Positions 52,866 to 63,391 of a stretch of DNA of 64,000 nucleotides are shown here, piece by piece. The position numbers and the translations under genes were made by a program. The stretch is from Pseudorhodoferax aquiterrae (GTDB lineage Bacteria; Pseudomonadota; Gammaproteobacteria; Burkholderiales; Burkholderiaceae_C): contig NZ_BMYK01000014.1 of the NCBI RefSeq assembly GCF_014652235.1, positions 62,001 to 126,000 of the forward strand. The letters run 5' to 3'. Each line of letters opens with the position of its first letter. Position 1 is the first letter of the stretch. The notes beneath the pieces were generated by a model, which saw nothing but the letters and a program-made list of their open reading frames with translations, searched no databases and had not been told where the DNA came from.

Positions 52866-54137
52866 ATGAAGCAATCCCACATCGCCGTGGTCGGCGGCGG
52901 CATCACCGGCGTCACCACCGCCTACGCACTGGCGCGCCGCGGCTTTGCCGTGACGCTGTACGAGCGGCACCGCTACGCCGCCATGGAAACCTCGTTCGCC
53001 AACGGCGGCCAGCTCTCGGCCTCCAACGCCGAGGTCTGGAACCTGCCGTCCACCATGCTCAAGGGCCTGAAGTGGATGCTGCGTGCCGACGCGCCGCTGC
53101 TGGTCTCGCCCAAGCCGAGCTGGCACAAGCTGTCGTGGTTCGCCGAGTTCATCGCCGCGATGCCGCACTACGAGCGCAACACGGTCGAGACCGCGCGTCT
53201 GGCCATCGCCGCGCGCGAGCACCTGTTCGGCTGGGCCGCGGACGAGGGCATCGCCTTCGACCACAAGCGCGAAGGCATCCTGCACATCTACCGCGACCGG
53301 GCCGGCTTCGAGCACGCGGAGCGGGTGTCCCGCCTGCTGGCCCAGGGCGGCCTGGAGCGCCGCCCGGTGACGCCCGGCGAAATGCGCGCCATCGAGCCCA
53401 CGCTGGCAGGCAGCTACTACGGCGGCTGGTACACCGAGAGCGACAGCACGGGCGACATCCACCGCTTCACCTTCGGCCTGGCGCAGGCCGCCGCACGGCG
53501 CGGCGTGCAGTGCCTGTACGAGCAGCAGGTGGCCTCGGTGCAGCACGATGCCGACGGCGTGACCGTCACCTCCACCGGCCCCGATGGCCAGACGCTGGCG
53601 CGCCGGCACGACGGCGTGGTGGTCTGTGCCGGTGTGGCCAGCCGGCGCTTCGCGGCCATGCTGGGCGACCGCGTGAACATCTATCCGGTCAAGGGCTACT
53701 CGATCACCGTGCACCTGGACGACGAGGCCAGCCGCGCTGCCGCGCCCAACGTGAGCCTGCTCGACGACGCGACCAAGCTGGTCACGAGCCGCCTGGGCCC
53801 GGACCGCTTCCGTGTGGCCGGCACGGCCGAGTTCAACGGCGAGAACCGCGACATCCGCGCCGACCGCATCCGCCCGCTGGTGGACTGGGTGCGCGACTGC
53901 TTCCCGGGCGTGGACACGCGCCGCGTGACGCCCTGGGCCGGGCTGCGGCCGATGATGCCGGACATGCTGCCGCGCGTGGGCCGCGGCCGCGCCGCCCATG
54001 TGTTCTACAACACCGGGCACGGCCACCTGGGCTGGACGCTGTCGGCCGTGACGGCGGACATGGTGGCGGGGACGGTGGCCGCGGCCTATGGCGGCGCGGC
54101 CAAGGCCGTGGTGCAGCGCCCGCTGGCCGCCGCCTGA
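52866..54137 (+). CDS. FAD-dependent D-amino acid dehydrogenase under a glycine riboswitch
   Basis: A 423-residue DadA-like flavoprotein. The FAD motif VVGGGITGVTTAYALARRGF is at the N-terminus. ETSFANGGQLSASNAEVW (about 39-56) and the C-terminal VTPWAGLRPMMPDMLPRVGR and YNTGHGHLGWTLS are typical. DadA enzymes oxidise D-amino acids to 2-oxo acids and pass electrons to the respiratory chain. The upstream glycine riboswitch implies that glycine itself, or a closely related compound such as sarcosine, is the relevant substrate. Confidence 0.9.
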   Translation: MKQSHIAVVGGGITGVTTAYALARRGFAVTLYERHRYAAMETSFANGGQLSASNAEVWNLPSTMLKGLKWMLRADAPLLVSPKPSWHKLSWFAEFIAAMPHYERNTVETARLAIAAREHLFGWAADEGIAFDHKREGILHIYRDRAGFEHAERVSRLLAQGGLERRPVTPGEMRAIEPTLAGSYYGGWYTESDSTGDIHRFTFGLAQAAARRGVQCLYEQQVASVQHDADGVTVTSTGPDGQTLARRHDGVVVCAGVASRRFAAMLGDRVNIYPVKGYSITVHLDDEASRAAAPNVSLLDDATKLVTSRLGPDRFRVAGTAEFNGENRDIRADRIRPLVDWVRDCFPGVDTRRVTPWAGLRPMMPDMLPRVGRGRAAHVFYNTGHGHLGWTLSAVTADMVAGTVAAAYGGAAKAVVQRPLAAA

Positions 54138-54195
54138 ACGCGCCGGCGCTGCGCCACGGCGGTGCGCGGCGGCGCCGCTTGCACCGGTATGAATA

Positions 54196-54294
54196 AGTGT
54201 ACGCACTCGAATTCGTCTACCGATGACCGCGGGCAGCGCTCGACAGGGTGATCGCATGGCGCGCAGCTTGCTAAGCTGATCGAGCGTACGCACT
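54196..54294. promoter_or_regulatory. Repeat-rich region upstream of the tannase-like gene
   Basis: GTACGCACT occurs as a direct repeat at 54199-54207 and 54286-54294; the first copy is part of AGTG-TACG-CACT. CAGCTT-GCT-AAGCTG (54264-54278) is a perfect dyad between them. They are good candidate sites for the MarR protein encoded at the end of this unit. No promoter is clear. Confidence 0.4.
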
Positions 54295-54354
54295 GCAAGT
54301 GGCACAGCTGCCGCTGCGGTGCTGCGTGCCATGCCCTTCACCCTGGAGTACCCC

Positions 54355-56013
54355 ATGAGAAGCTTGCGCCATGCCACGATGCCCGCTGCCGCCCTGCTGA
54401 CCCTTGCCCTCGCGGGCTGCGGCGGCAGCGACGGCGACCCCGAACCGACCGCGATGACGCTGGAGCAGTTCCAGTCGGCCTGCGCCGCGCTGAACGGCAC
54501 GGCCGTCACGGGCGGCGCGGTCAGCGAAGCCACCTTCACCCCGGCATCCGACGGTGCGGTGACGGCCACCTCGGTGCCGCAGCACTGCCTGCTGCGCGGC
54601 GCGATGAACCAGCGCACCGGCATCGATGGCAAGCCCTATGCGCTGGGCTTCGAGCTGAGCCTGCCGTTCGGCTGGAACCAGCGCTTTTACTACCAGGGTG
54701 GATCGGGCGTGGACGGCACGCTGTTCCGTGCGCTGGGTGCCTACACGGGCGGCGGCAACACGCGCAACGCGCTGCTGGACGGCTATGCCGTGGTCACCAC
54801 CGATTCGGGCCACCGCGCCGAGACGGGCGTGGCCAACGGCGCCTTCCTGTTCGGCGCCGACCCGCAGGCGCGCTACGAGTACGGCGACCAGCAGTTGCCC
54901 CAGGTGACGGCGGCGGCCAAGGCGCTGATCCGCAAGTTCTACGGCATCGTGCCGGTGCGCTCGTACTTCGTGGGCTGCTCCAACGGCGGACGCCAGGCCA
55001 TGGTCGCCGCACAGCGCTACCCCGACCTGTTCGACGGCATCGTGGCCGCGGCACCGGGCTTTCGGCTCACGCAGGCATCGATCCAGGGCTCGGTCTACCA
55101 GGCCCGGATCGCCGCGGCCATCGCGCCGGCGGGCACGGACGGCCGGCCGGACATCACCAAGCCGCTCACCGCGGGCGACCAGGCCGTGGTGCGCCAGCGC
55201 ATCCTGGACGCCTGCGACGCGCTGGACGGCGCGGTGGACGGCATGGTGAGCCGCATGAGCGCCTGCCGGCCCGACCCGCTGGCCTGGGCCTGCCAGGCCG
55301 GCGAGAGCGCCAACTGCCTGTCGCCAGCGAAGGCCGGCTACGTGAAGCAGCTGTTCGACGGCGCGAAGACCGCCGCCGGCGCGCAGATCTACGCACCCTG
55401 GCCGTTCGACCCCGGCATGGCGGCGCAATCGGCCAATCCGTTCTACACGATCTTCGCGGGCGAGGCCTCGCACATCTACACCACGCCGCCCACCATCACG
55501 GCCGACCTGCTGGGCTACGGCCTCACGGCGGACGTGGACACGGAGTTCGCCAAGCTCAGCGCCACCACGGCGACCTTCACGCGCTCGGGCAACGACTTCA
55601 CCAACGCCGAGTCGCCGGACATGGACCGCTTCCGCGCGCGCGGCGGCAAGCTCATCGTCTTCAACGGCGCGGCCGACCTGGCCTTCTCCATCCACGATGT
55701 GGAGGCCTACTACAACAAGGTGCAGGCACGCTACGGCGCCGAGCAGGCGGCAAGCTTCGCGCGCGCCTTCTTCGTGCCGGGCATGGGCCATTGCTCGGGC
55801 GGCGCCTACGGCACCGACCAGTTCGACGCGGTGGGTGCGCTGGTGGACTGGGTCGAGAAGGGCCAGGCGCCCGAAGCCATGGTGTCCACGGCGCGGGCCG
55901 CGGCCGGCGTGGCCTGGCCGGGCCGCACCCGGCCGGTGTGCGCCTACCCGAAGGAAGCCATCTACAAGGGCACCGGTAGCATCGAGGACGCCGCCAACTT
56001 CAGCTGTCAGTAG
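54355..56013 (+). CDS. Tannase/feruloyl esterase-family lipoprotein
   Basis: A 552-residue exported enzyme. The lipobox LALAGC marks it as a lipoprotein. The nucleophile motif is VGCSNGGRQAM and the catalytic histidine lies in PGMGHCSGG; the adjacent cysteines are the CS-D-HC pair of tannase-family esterases. LIVFNGAADLAFSIHDVEAY contributes the aspartate. It cleaves aromatic ester bonds of plant phenolics. GGAG before 54355 fixes the start over ATG 54331. The MarR gene follows after nine bases. Confidence 0.9.
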   Translation: MRSLRHATMPAAALLTLALAGCGGSDGDPEPTAMTLEQFQSACAALNGTAVTGGAVSEATFTPASDGAVTATSVPQHCLLRGAMNQRTGIDGKPYALGFELSLPFGWNQRFYYQGGSGVDGTLFRALGAYTGGGNTRNALLDGYAVVTTDSGHRAETGVANGAFLFGADPQARYEYGDQQLPQVTAAAKALIRKFYGIVPVRSYFVGCSNGGRQAMVAAQRYPDLFDGIVAAAPGFRLTQASIQGSVYQARIAAAIAPAGTDGRPDITKPLTAGDQAVVRQRILDACDALDGAVDGMVSRMSACRPDPLAWACQAGESANCLSPAKAGYVKQLFDGAKTAAGAQIYAPWPFDPGMAAQSANPFYTIFAGEASHIYTTPPTITADLLGYGLTADVDTEFAKLSATTATFTRSGNDFTNAESPDMDRFRARGGKLIVFNGAADLAFSIHDVEAYYNKVQARYGAEQAASFARAFFVPGMGHCSGGAYGTDQFDAVGALVDWVEKGQAPEAMVSTARAAAGVAWPGRTRPVCAYPKEAIYKGTGSIEDAANFSCQ

Positions 56014-56022
56014 CGCCACCGC

Positions 56023-56484
56023 ATGCCCCGCAAGCCCCCTGCCCCGCCGCACGACCCGGCTGCCGACTACGCCGTCACGGCGCAGGTGGGGCACCTGCTG
56101 CGGCGGGCCTACCAGCGGCATGTGGCGCTGTTCCAGTCGGAGATCCCGGATGCGCAGCTCACGGCGGCGCAGTTCGTCACGCTGTGCGCGGTGCGCGACA
56201 TGGGGGCCTGCTCGCTCAACGACGTGGTCAAGCGCACCGCGATCGACCAGGCCACCGTGCGCGGCGTGGTCGAGCGGCTGGCCGCGCGCGGCCTGCTCAC
56301 CGTGTCGGCGCACCAGCGCGACGGCCGCAAGCGCGCGCTGGCGCTGACCGCGGCCGGCGCCGACCTGGTGGCGGCCACGGTGCCCTTTGCCCAGCGCGTG
56401 ACCGAGCGCACCTTCGGCGACTTCAACCCGGCCGAGCGGCTGGCCCTGGTCTACCTGCTGCAGCGCATGGCGGAGATGCCCTGA
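56023..56484 (+). CDS. MarR-family transcriptional regulator
   Basis: A 153-residue protein with the MarR winged helix (LNDVVKRTAIDQATVRGVVE, then RLAARGLLTVSAHQRDGRKR). MarR proteins often respond to phenolic acids and repress esterase or efflux genes. It lies nine bases after the tannase-like gene, so it probably controls its own unit through the repeats upstream of 54355. Confidence 0.9.
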   Translation: MPRKPPAPPHDPAADYAVTAQVGHLLRRAYQRHVALFQSEIPDAQLTAAQFVTLCAVRDMGACSLNDVVKRTAIDQATVRGVVERLAARGLLTVSAHQRDGRKRALALTAAGADLVAATVPFAQRVTERTFGDFNPAERLALVYLLQRMAEMP

Positions 56485-56497
56485 GCGGGCGGGCCGC

Positions 56498-57883
<1,386 letters not shown>

Positions 57884-57902
57884 GGGAAAGCCTCAGCAAA
57901 CA

Positions 57903-57917
57903 AGAGCAATTCTCATC
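57903..57917. promoter_or_regulatory. GATGAGAATT-N-CTCT motif upstream of fumC
   Basis: On the reverse strand GATGAGAATTGCTCT runs from 57917 to 57903, 19 bases upstream of the fumC start, and TAAGAT next to it (57920-57915) could be a -10. The motif matches the one before the nitroreductase gene in 14 of 15 positions. Only one half resembles a canonical Fur half-site. Confidence 0.35.
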
Positions 57918-57987
57918 TTAGCGGAGCGGCGCCGCCTCGACGCGTTTGGGGATAATTCCGGCCGCTTTCTCCAACGAACCCCACGCC

Positions 57988-59541
57988 ATGACCACCACCA
58001 TCCAGCAGGCGGACCTGATCGACTCGATCGCGGGCGCCCTGCAGTACATCAGCTACTACCACACGCCGGACTTCATCGCCCACCTGGCCCGCGCCTACGA
58101 GCGCGAGCAGAGCCCCGCGGCCAAGGATGCGATGGCGCAGATCCTGACCAACTCCAAGATGAGCGCGACCGGCCAGCGCCCGATCTGTCAGGACACCGGC
58201 ATCGTCAACGTGTTCCTCAAGGTGGGCATGGACGTGCGTTGGGGCGGCTTCACCATGGGCTTGGAAGACGCCGTCAACGAAGGCGTGCGCCGTGGCTACA
58301 ACCACCCCGACAACATGCTGCGCGCCTCGGTCGTGGGCGATCCGCAGTTCGCGCGCAAGAACACCAAGGACAACACGCCGGCCGTGATCAACGTGCAGAT
58401 CGTGCCCGGCGACAAGCTGGACGTGACCGTGGCCGCCAAGGGCGGCGGCTCGGAGAACAAGTCCAAGATGGTCATGATGAACCCCAGCGACAACCTGGTC
58501 GACTGGGTGCTCAAGACCGTGCCGACCATGGGCGCCGGCTGGTGCCCGCCGGGCATGCTGGGCATCGGCATCGGCGGCACCGCCGAGAAGGCCGTGCTGC
58601 TGGCCAAGGAGAGCCTGATGGGCGACCTGGACATGTACGAGCTGCAGCAGAAGGCGGCCCGCGGCGAGAAGCTCGACCAGGTCGAGGAGCTGCGCCTGGA
58701 GCTGTTCGAGAAGGTCAACGCGCTGGGCATCGGCGCCCAGGGCCTGGGCGGCCTGACCACGGTGCTGGACGTCAAGATCGCCATGTACCCCACGCACGCG
58801 GCCTCCAAGCCCGTGGCCATGATCCCCAACTGCGCGGCCACGCGCCACGCCCACTTCGTGATGGACGGTTCGGGCCCGGTGTACCTGGACGCGCCCTCGC
58901 TGGACTTGTGGCCCAAGATCGACTGGGCGCCCGACTACAACAAGTCCAGGCGCGTGGACCTCAACACGCTGACGAAGGAAGAAGTGGCCAGCTGGAAGCC
59001 CGGCGACACCCTTCTGCTGAACGGCAAGATGCTGACCGGCCGCGACGCGGCCCACAAGCGCATCCAGGACATGCTGGCCAAGGGCGAGAAGCTGCCCGTG
59101 GACTTCACCAACCGGGTCATCTACTACGTGGGCCCGGTGGACCCGGTGCGCGACGAGGTCGTCGGCCCCGCCGGCCCGACCACCGCCACGCGCATGGACA
59201 AGTTCACCGACATGATGCTGTCGCAGACCGGCCTGATCTCCATGATCGGCAAGTCCGAGCGCGGCCCGGTCGCCATCGAGGCCATCAAGAAGCACAAGAG
59301 CGCCTATCTGATGGCCGTGGGCGGCGCCGCCTACCTGGTCAGCAAGGCCATCAAGAGCGCCAAGGTGGTGGGCTTCGCCGACCTGGGCATGGAAGCGATC
59401 TACGAGTTCGACGTGGTCGACATGCCCGTGACCGTGGCCGTGGACGCGGGCGGCACCAGCGCCCACACCACCGGCCCGGCCGAGTGGAGCAAGCGCATCG
59501 CCAGCGGCGAGTTCAAGGGCATCGCGCTGGCGACCGCCTGA
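57988..59541 (+). CDS. fumA: Class I (iron-sulfur) fumarase
   Basis: A 517-residue 4Fe-4S fumarase of the two-domain FumA/FumB type. GQRPICQDTGIVNVFLKVG holds the first cluster cysteine. GAGWCPPGMLGIGIGGTAEK and MIPNCAATRHAHFV carry the other two. The C-terminal beta domain includes YYVGPVDPVRDEVVGPAGPT. The ATG at 57988 is taken rather than the in-frame one at 57946. Stop and start of murI overlap by one base (TGATG), so the genes are coupled. Confidence 0.95.
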   Translation: MTTTIQQADLIDSIAGALQYISYYHTPDFIAHLARAYEREQSPAAKDAMAQILTNSKMSATGQRPICQDTGIVNVFLKVGMDVRWGGFTMGLEDAVNEGVRRGYNHPDNMLRASVVGDPQFARKNTKDNTPAVINVQIVPGDKLDVTVAAKGGGSENKSKMVMMNPSDNLVDWVLKTVPTMGAGWCPPGMLGIGIGGTAEKAVLLAKESLMGDLDMYELQQKAARGEKLDQVEELRLELFEKVNALGIGAQGLGGLTTVLDVKIAMYPTHAASKPVAMIPNCAATRHAHFVMDGSGPVYLDAPSLDLWPKIDWAPDYNKSRRVDLNTLTKEEVASWKPGDTLLLNGKMLTGRDAAHKRIQDMLAKGEKLPVDFTNRVIYYVGPVDPVRDEVVGPAGPTTATRMDKFTDMMLSQTGLISMIGKSERGPVAIEAIKKHKSAYLMAVGGAAYLVSKAIKSAKVVGFADLGMEAIYEFDVVDMPVTVAVDAGGTSAHTTGPAEWSKRIASGEFKGIALATA

Positions 59542-60383
59542 TGCTGCCAGCCACGCCAATGGGCGACCCCCGACCCATCGGCGTGTTCGACAGCGGCACG
59601 GGCGGCCTGTCGGTGCTGCGCGCGCTGCACGCGGCGCTGCCGCACGAGGACTTCGTCTACGCCGATGACAGCGGCTTCGCGCCCTACGGCGAGCGCGACG
59701 CGGGCTTCGTGCAACAGCGCACGCACGCGATCACGGCGGCGCTGCAGGCGCGTGGCGTCAAGGCGCTCGTGATCGCCTGCAACACGGCCACCGCCGCGGC
59801 CGCCGAGGCCGTGCGCGCCGCGTGGCCGCAACTGCCCATCATCGGCGTGGAGCCTGCGCTCAAACCCGCCGTGGCCGCCAGCCGCACGCGCCGCATCGGC
59901 GTGATCGCCACGCGCGGCACGCTGGCCAGCGCGCGATTCGCGGCGCTGCAGGCGGCCGTGGCGGCCGACGTGGATTGCGTCGTCCAGCCCTGCGACGGCC
60001 TGGCCGCGGCCATCGACGCCTCGGTGCACCAGGACGACGGGCCCGATGCGGTGCAGCCGCTGGCGGCGCGCTACCTCGCGCAGATGGGGCGGTTCGGCAC
60101 CGGCCCGGGCGAGATCGACACGCTGGTGCTGGGCTGCACCCACTACGTGCTGATCGCGCCGCTGCTGCAGGCGCTGGTCGGCCCCTGGGTGCGGCTCGTG
60201 GCCACGGGCGAGGCCGTGGCGCGCCAGACGGTGCGCCGGCTCGGCCCCGACGGCCTGGCACGGCGCGCGCGGCTCGGCGAGCTGAGCCTGCTCAGCAGCG
60301 GCCAGACCACGCAACTCGACCGGGCCGCTCGGCATTGGCTGGCACGGCTGCACGTGCCCGCTGCCTGTGGGACCATGGCATGA
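59541..60383 (+). CDS. murI: Glutamate racemase
   Basis: A 280-residue cytoplasmic enzyme that makes D-glutamate for peptidoglycan. The first catalytic segment is IGVFDSGTGGLSVLRAL with YADDSGFAPYGER. The two catalytic cysteines are in VIACNTATA and VLGCTHYVL. It overlaps fumA by one base; an ATG at 59559 is the alternative start. The SDR gene follows after 22 bases, so fumA, murI and the SDR are probably one transcript. Confidence 0.93.
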   Translation: MLPATPMGDPRPIGVFDSGTGGLSVLRALHAALPHEDFVYADDSGFAPYGERDAGFVQQRTHAITAALQARGVKALVIACNTATAAAAEAVRAAWPQLPIIGVEPALKPAVAASRTRRIGVIATRGTLASARFAALQAAVAADVDCVVQPCDGLAAAIDASVHQDDGPDAVQPLAARYLAQMGRFGTGPGEIDTLVLGCTHYVLIAPLLQALVGPWVRLVATGEAVARQTVRRLGPDGLARRARLGELSLLSSGQTTQLDRAARHWLARLHVPAACGTMA

Positions 60384-60405
60384 CCGCTTCCTCCACGAGG
60401 CCGCC

Positions 60406-61323
60406 ATGCCACAAGACCTGACCCCCGCCCCACTCGCCGGCTGCATCGCCGTCGTGACGGGCGCCAGCCGCGGCGCGGGCCGCGGCATCGCCCTGGAACT
60501 CGGCGCCGCGGGCGCCACCGTGGTCGTGACCGGCCGCAGCACGCGCGGCCAGGCCGCGTCGGGCTACGACAGCATCCTCGCGCTGTCGGGCCAGACCCGG
60601 TTGCCCGGCGACATCGACAGCACCGCCGAGGCCGTCACCGCCGCCGGCGGCCGCGGCATCGCGATCGCCTGCGACCATGGCGACGAAGCCCAGGTGCAGG
60701 CGCTGTTCGAGCGCGTGTTGCGCGAACACGGCCGCATCGACCTCCTGGTCAACAACGCCTGGGGTGGGCACCAGAGCTTCGACGGCGTGTTCGACGCGCC
60801 GTTCTGGCAGCACCCGCTCGCGCACTGGGACAGCATGCTGCAGCACGGCGTGCGCCACCACCTGCTGGCCAGCCGCCAGGCCGCGCCGGCCATGGTCGCG
60901 CAGCGCCGCGGGCTGATCGTCACGACCACCTTCCACGACCGCGGCCACTACCTGCGCGGCAACCTCTACTACGACCTGGCCAAGGCCGCGATGACGCGCC
61001 TGGCCTTCGGCATGGCCGAGGAGCTGCGGCCGCACGGCGTGGCTTCGATCGCGGTGTCGCCGGGCTGGATGCGCACCGAGTTCGTGCTACAGGGGCACCG
61101 CACCGACGAGGACCACTGGACCGAGCGGCCCGAACTCGCGCGGACCGAATCGCCGCGCTACCTGGGCCGGGCCGTGGCCGCACTGGCAGCCGACCCGCAG
61201 GTGCTGGACTGGAGCGGCCAGGTGCTGCTGGTGGCCGAACTCGCGCAGCGCTACGGCTTCACCGACGTGGACGGCCGGCAGCCGCCGGCCTTCACGCTGG
61301 ACGCGCCGCCGGCCGGGCGCTGA
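60406..61323 (+). CDS. Short-chain dehydrogenase/reductase
   Basis: A 305-residue SDR. The NAD(P) motif is TGASRGAGRGIALELG. NNAWGG replaces the common NNAG. The catalytic pair is YYDLAKAA (Y-x-x-x-K), with SPGWMRTEF after it. The length and the RLPGDIDSTAEAV segment resemble the human DHRS1-like branch found in bacteria. GAGG precedes the ATG. The substrate is unknown. It is the third gene of the fumA-murI unit. Confidence 0.9.
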   Translation: MPQDLTPAPLAGCIAVVTGASRGAGRGIALELGAAGATVVVTGRSTRGQAASGYDSILALSGQTRLPGDIDSTAEAVTAAGGRGIAIACDHGDEAQVQALFERVLREHGRIDLLVNNAWGGHQSFDGVFDAPFWQHPLAHWDSMLQHGVRHHLLASRQAAPAMVAQRRGLIVTTTFHDRGHYLRGNLYYDLAKAAMTRLAFGMAEELRPHGVASIAVSPGWMRTEFVLQGHRTDEDHWTERPELARTESPRYLGRAVAALAADPQVLDWSGQVLLVAELAQRYGFTDVDGRQPPAFTLDAPPAGR

Positions 61324-61326
61324 GCA

Positions 61327-61995
61327 TCAGGCCGTGGCCGGCGCCACGGCCACGCCCTGCGCCCTGGCCGCCTGCTCCTGCGCCGCCAGCGCGCGCAGGT
61401 GGCCGGGCCGCTGGCGCAGCCGCTCCCAATAGGCCTGCACGCTGGCCGGGTACTGCGCCGACAGGCCCAGCACCTCGCCCAGCATCAGCGCGTAGCCGAC
61501 CGAGATGTCGGCCCCCGTGAAGCGGTCGGCGGCCAGGAAGGGCTTGTGCTCCAGCCGCGCCGCGATCGCGCGCAGCCGCGCCAGGAACCAGCGGCCGTAG
61601 TCCTCGGCCACCTGCGGCAGGCGCCGCTCGGGCGGCTCGAAGCGGCCATAGCGCAGCACCAGGGTCTGCGGAAAGGTCAGCGTGGCCTCGCCATGGTGCA
61701 GCCAGTTCAGGTAGTGGGCATGGTCGCGCTCGCCGCGGCCCACCCACAGGCCCAGGCGGTTGTCCGGGTCCTGCGTTTCCGCAAGGTACTGGCACATGGC
61801 GGCCGACTCGGTCATGGTCTGATCGCCATCCTCGAGGAAGGGCACGGTGCCCAGCACGTTGATGTCCAGGTAGCTGCGCTGCAGCGCGCGCGGCGGGAAC
61901 GGCAGCATCTGGAGCGCATAGGGCACCTGCAACTCTTCGAGCATCCACAGCGGCCGGAACGAGCGTGCGCTCATGCAGTGGTAAAGGGTGGGCAT
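61327..61995 (-). CDS. Glutathione S-transferase family protein
   Basis: A 222-residue protein. The thioredoxin-like domain has YHCMSARSFRPLWMLEEL with a likely catalytic serine, TVPFLEDGDQTMTESAAMCQ for glutathione binding, and the helical domain has FTGADISVGYALMLGEV. It converges on the SDR gene with three bases between the stops. Function unknown; not closely similar to the GST at 3.9 kb. Confidence 0.9.
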   Translation of the reverse strand: MPTLYHCMSARSFRPLWMLEELQVPYALQMLPFPPRALQRSYLDINVLGTVPFLEDGDQTMTESAAMCQYLAETQDPDNRLGLWVGRGERDHAHYLNWLHHGEATLTFPQTLVLRYGRFEPPERRLPQVAEDYGRWFLARLRAIAARLEHKPFLAADRFTGADISVGYALMLGEVLGLSAQYPASVQAYWERLRQRPGHLRALAAQEQAARAQGVAVAPATA

Positions 61996-62170
61996 GGCGG
62001 CGAAGGATAGCGATGGCGTTGCAGGATTCTTGCGCCAATGCGCTGGCTGCACTGTCGCGCGCAGGATATCGGCGTTGTGCGCGCGAAGAGGCGCGCGTCC
62101 TCTTGCGCGGTGGCGCGCGGCGCAGTGCAATGGGCGCAGACAAGCCGCATTCGGCGGACCGGGAGACGAC
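61996..62170. other. Divergent intergenic region between GST and phhA
   Basis: 175 bases of high-G+C sequence. GGGAGACGAC just before 62171 is the phhA ribosome site. I see no confident promoter and no long dyad. A regulator gene for phenylalanine use is not present here. Confidence 0.35.
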
Positions 62171-63070
62171 ATGCAAGCGCAAGCACCCACCCAGACCAGG
62201 CACGGACTGGCCGCCGGCGAGGCCGGCCGCCCGGCGCGCGCGGACTGGACCATCCCCCAGGACTGGGCGCGGTACACGGCCACCGAGCACGCGGTCTGGA
62301 AGACGCTGTTCGAACGCCAGAGCCGACTGCTGCCCGGCCGCGCCTGCGACGCCTTCGTGCAGGGCATGCGCGACCTGCCGATCGGCCCCGAGCAGATTCC
62401 CGACTTCGAGCGTCTCTCGGAGATCCTCATGGCGCGCACGGGCTGGCAGGTCGTGGCCGTGCCGGGCCTGGTGCCCGACGAGGTCTTCTTCGAGCACCTG
62501 GCCAACCGGCGCTTTCCGGCGGGCCACTTCATCCGCCAGCCGCACGAGCTCGACTACCTCGAAGAGCCCGACGTGTTCCACGACGTGTTCGGCCATGTGC
62601 CCATGCTCATGAACCCGGCGATCGCCGACTACATCCAGGCCTACGGCGTGGGCGGCCTGCGCGCGCAGCAGCTGGGCGTGCTGGACAAGCTCGCGCGGGT
62701 CTACTGGTACACGGTGGAATTCGGCCTCGTGCAGCAGGCCGAGGGGCTGCGCATCTACGGCGCTGGCATCGCCTCCTCGTACACGGAGACGGTGTTCGCG
62801 CTCGACGATCCCTCGCCCAACCGCATCGCCTTCGATCTGGAGCGCGTGATGCGCACGCGCTACCGCATCGACGATTTCCAGGAGAGCTATTTCGTGATCG
62901 ACGACCTCGACCAGCTGCTGGAGCTGGCCCGCATCGACTTCGCGCCGCTGTACGCGCGCACCCAGGGCCAGGCCGAGCACGCGCCCGGCAGTGTGCTGGC
63001 CAGCGACCGCGTGCTCGTGCGAGGCACCGGGACCTACCACGCGGCCAAGAACGCCAAGAACTTGGTATAG
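62171..63070 (+). CDS. phhA: Phenylalanine 4-hydroxylase
   Basis: A 299-residue iron- and pterin-dependent monooxygenase that turns phenylalanine into tyrosine. The iron ligands H137 and H142 lie in DVFHDVFGHVPML, and E183 in YWYTVEFGL. The N-terminal part is short and lacks the regulatory ACT domain of animal enzymes, as normal for bacteria. It is followed by two tRNA genes and is probably transcribed alone. Confidence 0.95.
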   Translation: MQAQAPTQTRHGLAAGEAGRPARADWTIPQDWARYTATEHAVWKTLFERQSRLLPGRACDAFVQGMRDLPIGPEQIPDFERLSEILMARTGWQVVAVPGLVPDEVFFEHLANRRFPAGHFIRQPHELDYLEEPDVFHDVFGHVPMLMNPAIADYIQAYGVGGLRAQQLGVLDKLARVYWYTVEFGLVQQAEGLRIYGAGIASSYTETVFALDDPSPNRIAFDLERVMRTRYRIDDFQESYFVIDDLDQLLELARIDFAPLYARTQGQAEHAPGSVLASDRVLVRGTGTYHAAKNAKNLV

Positions 63071-63084
63071 AATCGTGGGCTTTT

Positions 63085-63158
63085 GGCGCGATAGCAAAGC
63101 GGTTATGCAACGGATTGCAAATCCGTCTAGCCCGGTTCGACTCCGGGTCGCGCCTCCA
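63085..63158 (+). tRNA. tRNA-Cys (GCA)
   Basis: The acceptor stem GGCGCGA pairs with TCGCGCC and an encoded CCA ends it at 63158. The anticodon stem-loop CGGAT-TGCAA-ATCCG contains GCA at 63117-63119. The T arm has GGTTCGACTCC. Confidence 0.95.
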
Positions 63159-63239
63159 AATTCTTCGTGATGATTTCGTGAAGATCGGCAGCCCCTGCAG
63201 CCCTGTGCTCCAGGGGCTGTTTCGTACCGGCGCCACCCT

Positions 63240-63332
63240 GCCCCGATGGTGAAACTGGCAGACACAGCGGACTTAAAATCCGCCGCTTACCCGCGAGGGG
63301 GCGTACCGGTTCGATCCCGGTTCGGGGCACCA
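63240..63332 (+). tRNA. tRNA-Leu (TAA)
   Basis: The acceptor stem GCCCCGA pairs with TCGGGGC, discriminator A and encoded CCA at 63330-63332. The anticodon loop CTTAAAA between GCGGA and TCCGC gives TAA (63274-63276). A long variable arm (class II) precedes the T arm GGTTCGATCCC. Confidence 0.95.
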
Positions 63333-63391
63333 CACACCTCCTGCGGCCCGACCGCCTGAACGCATCGGACGGCGGCCCCCTCCCCACACCC

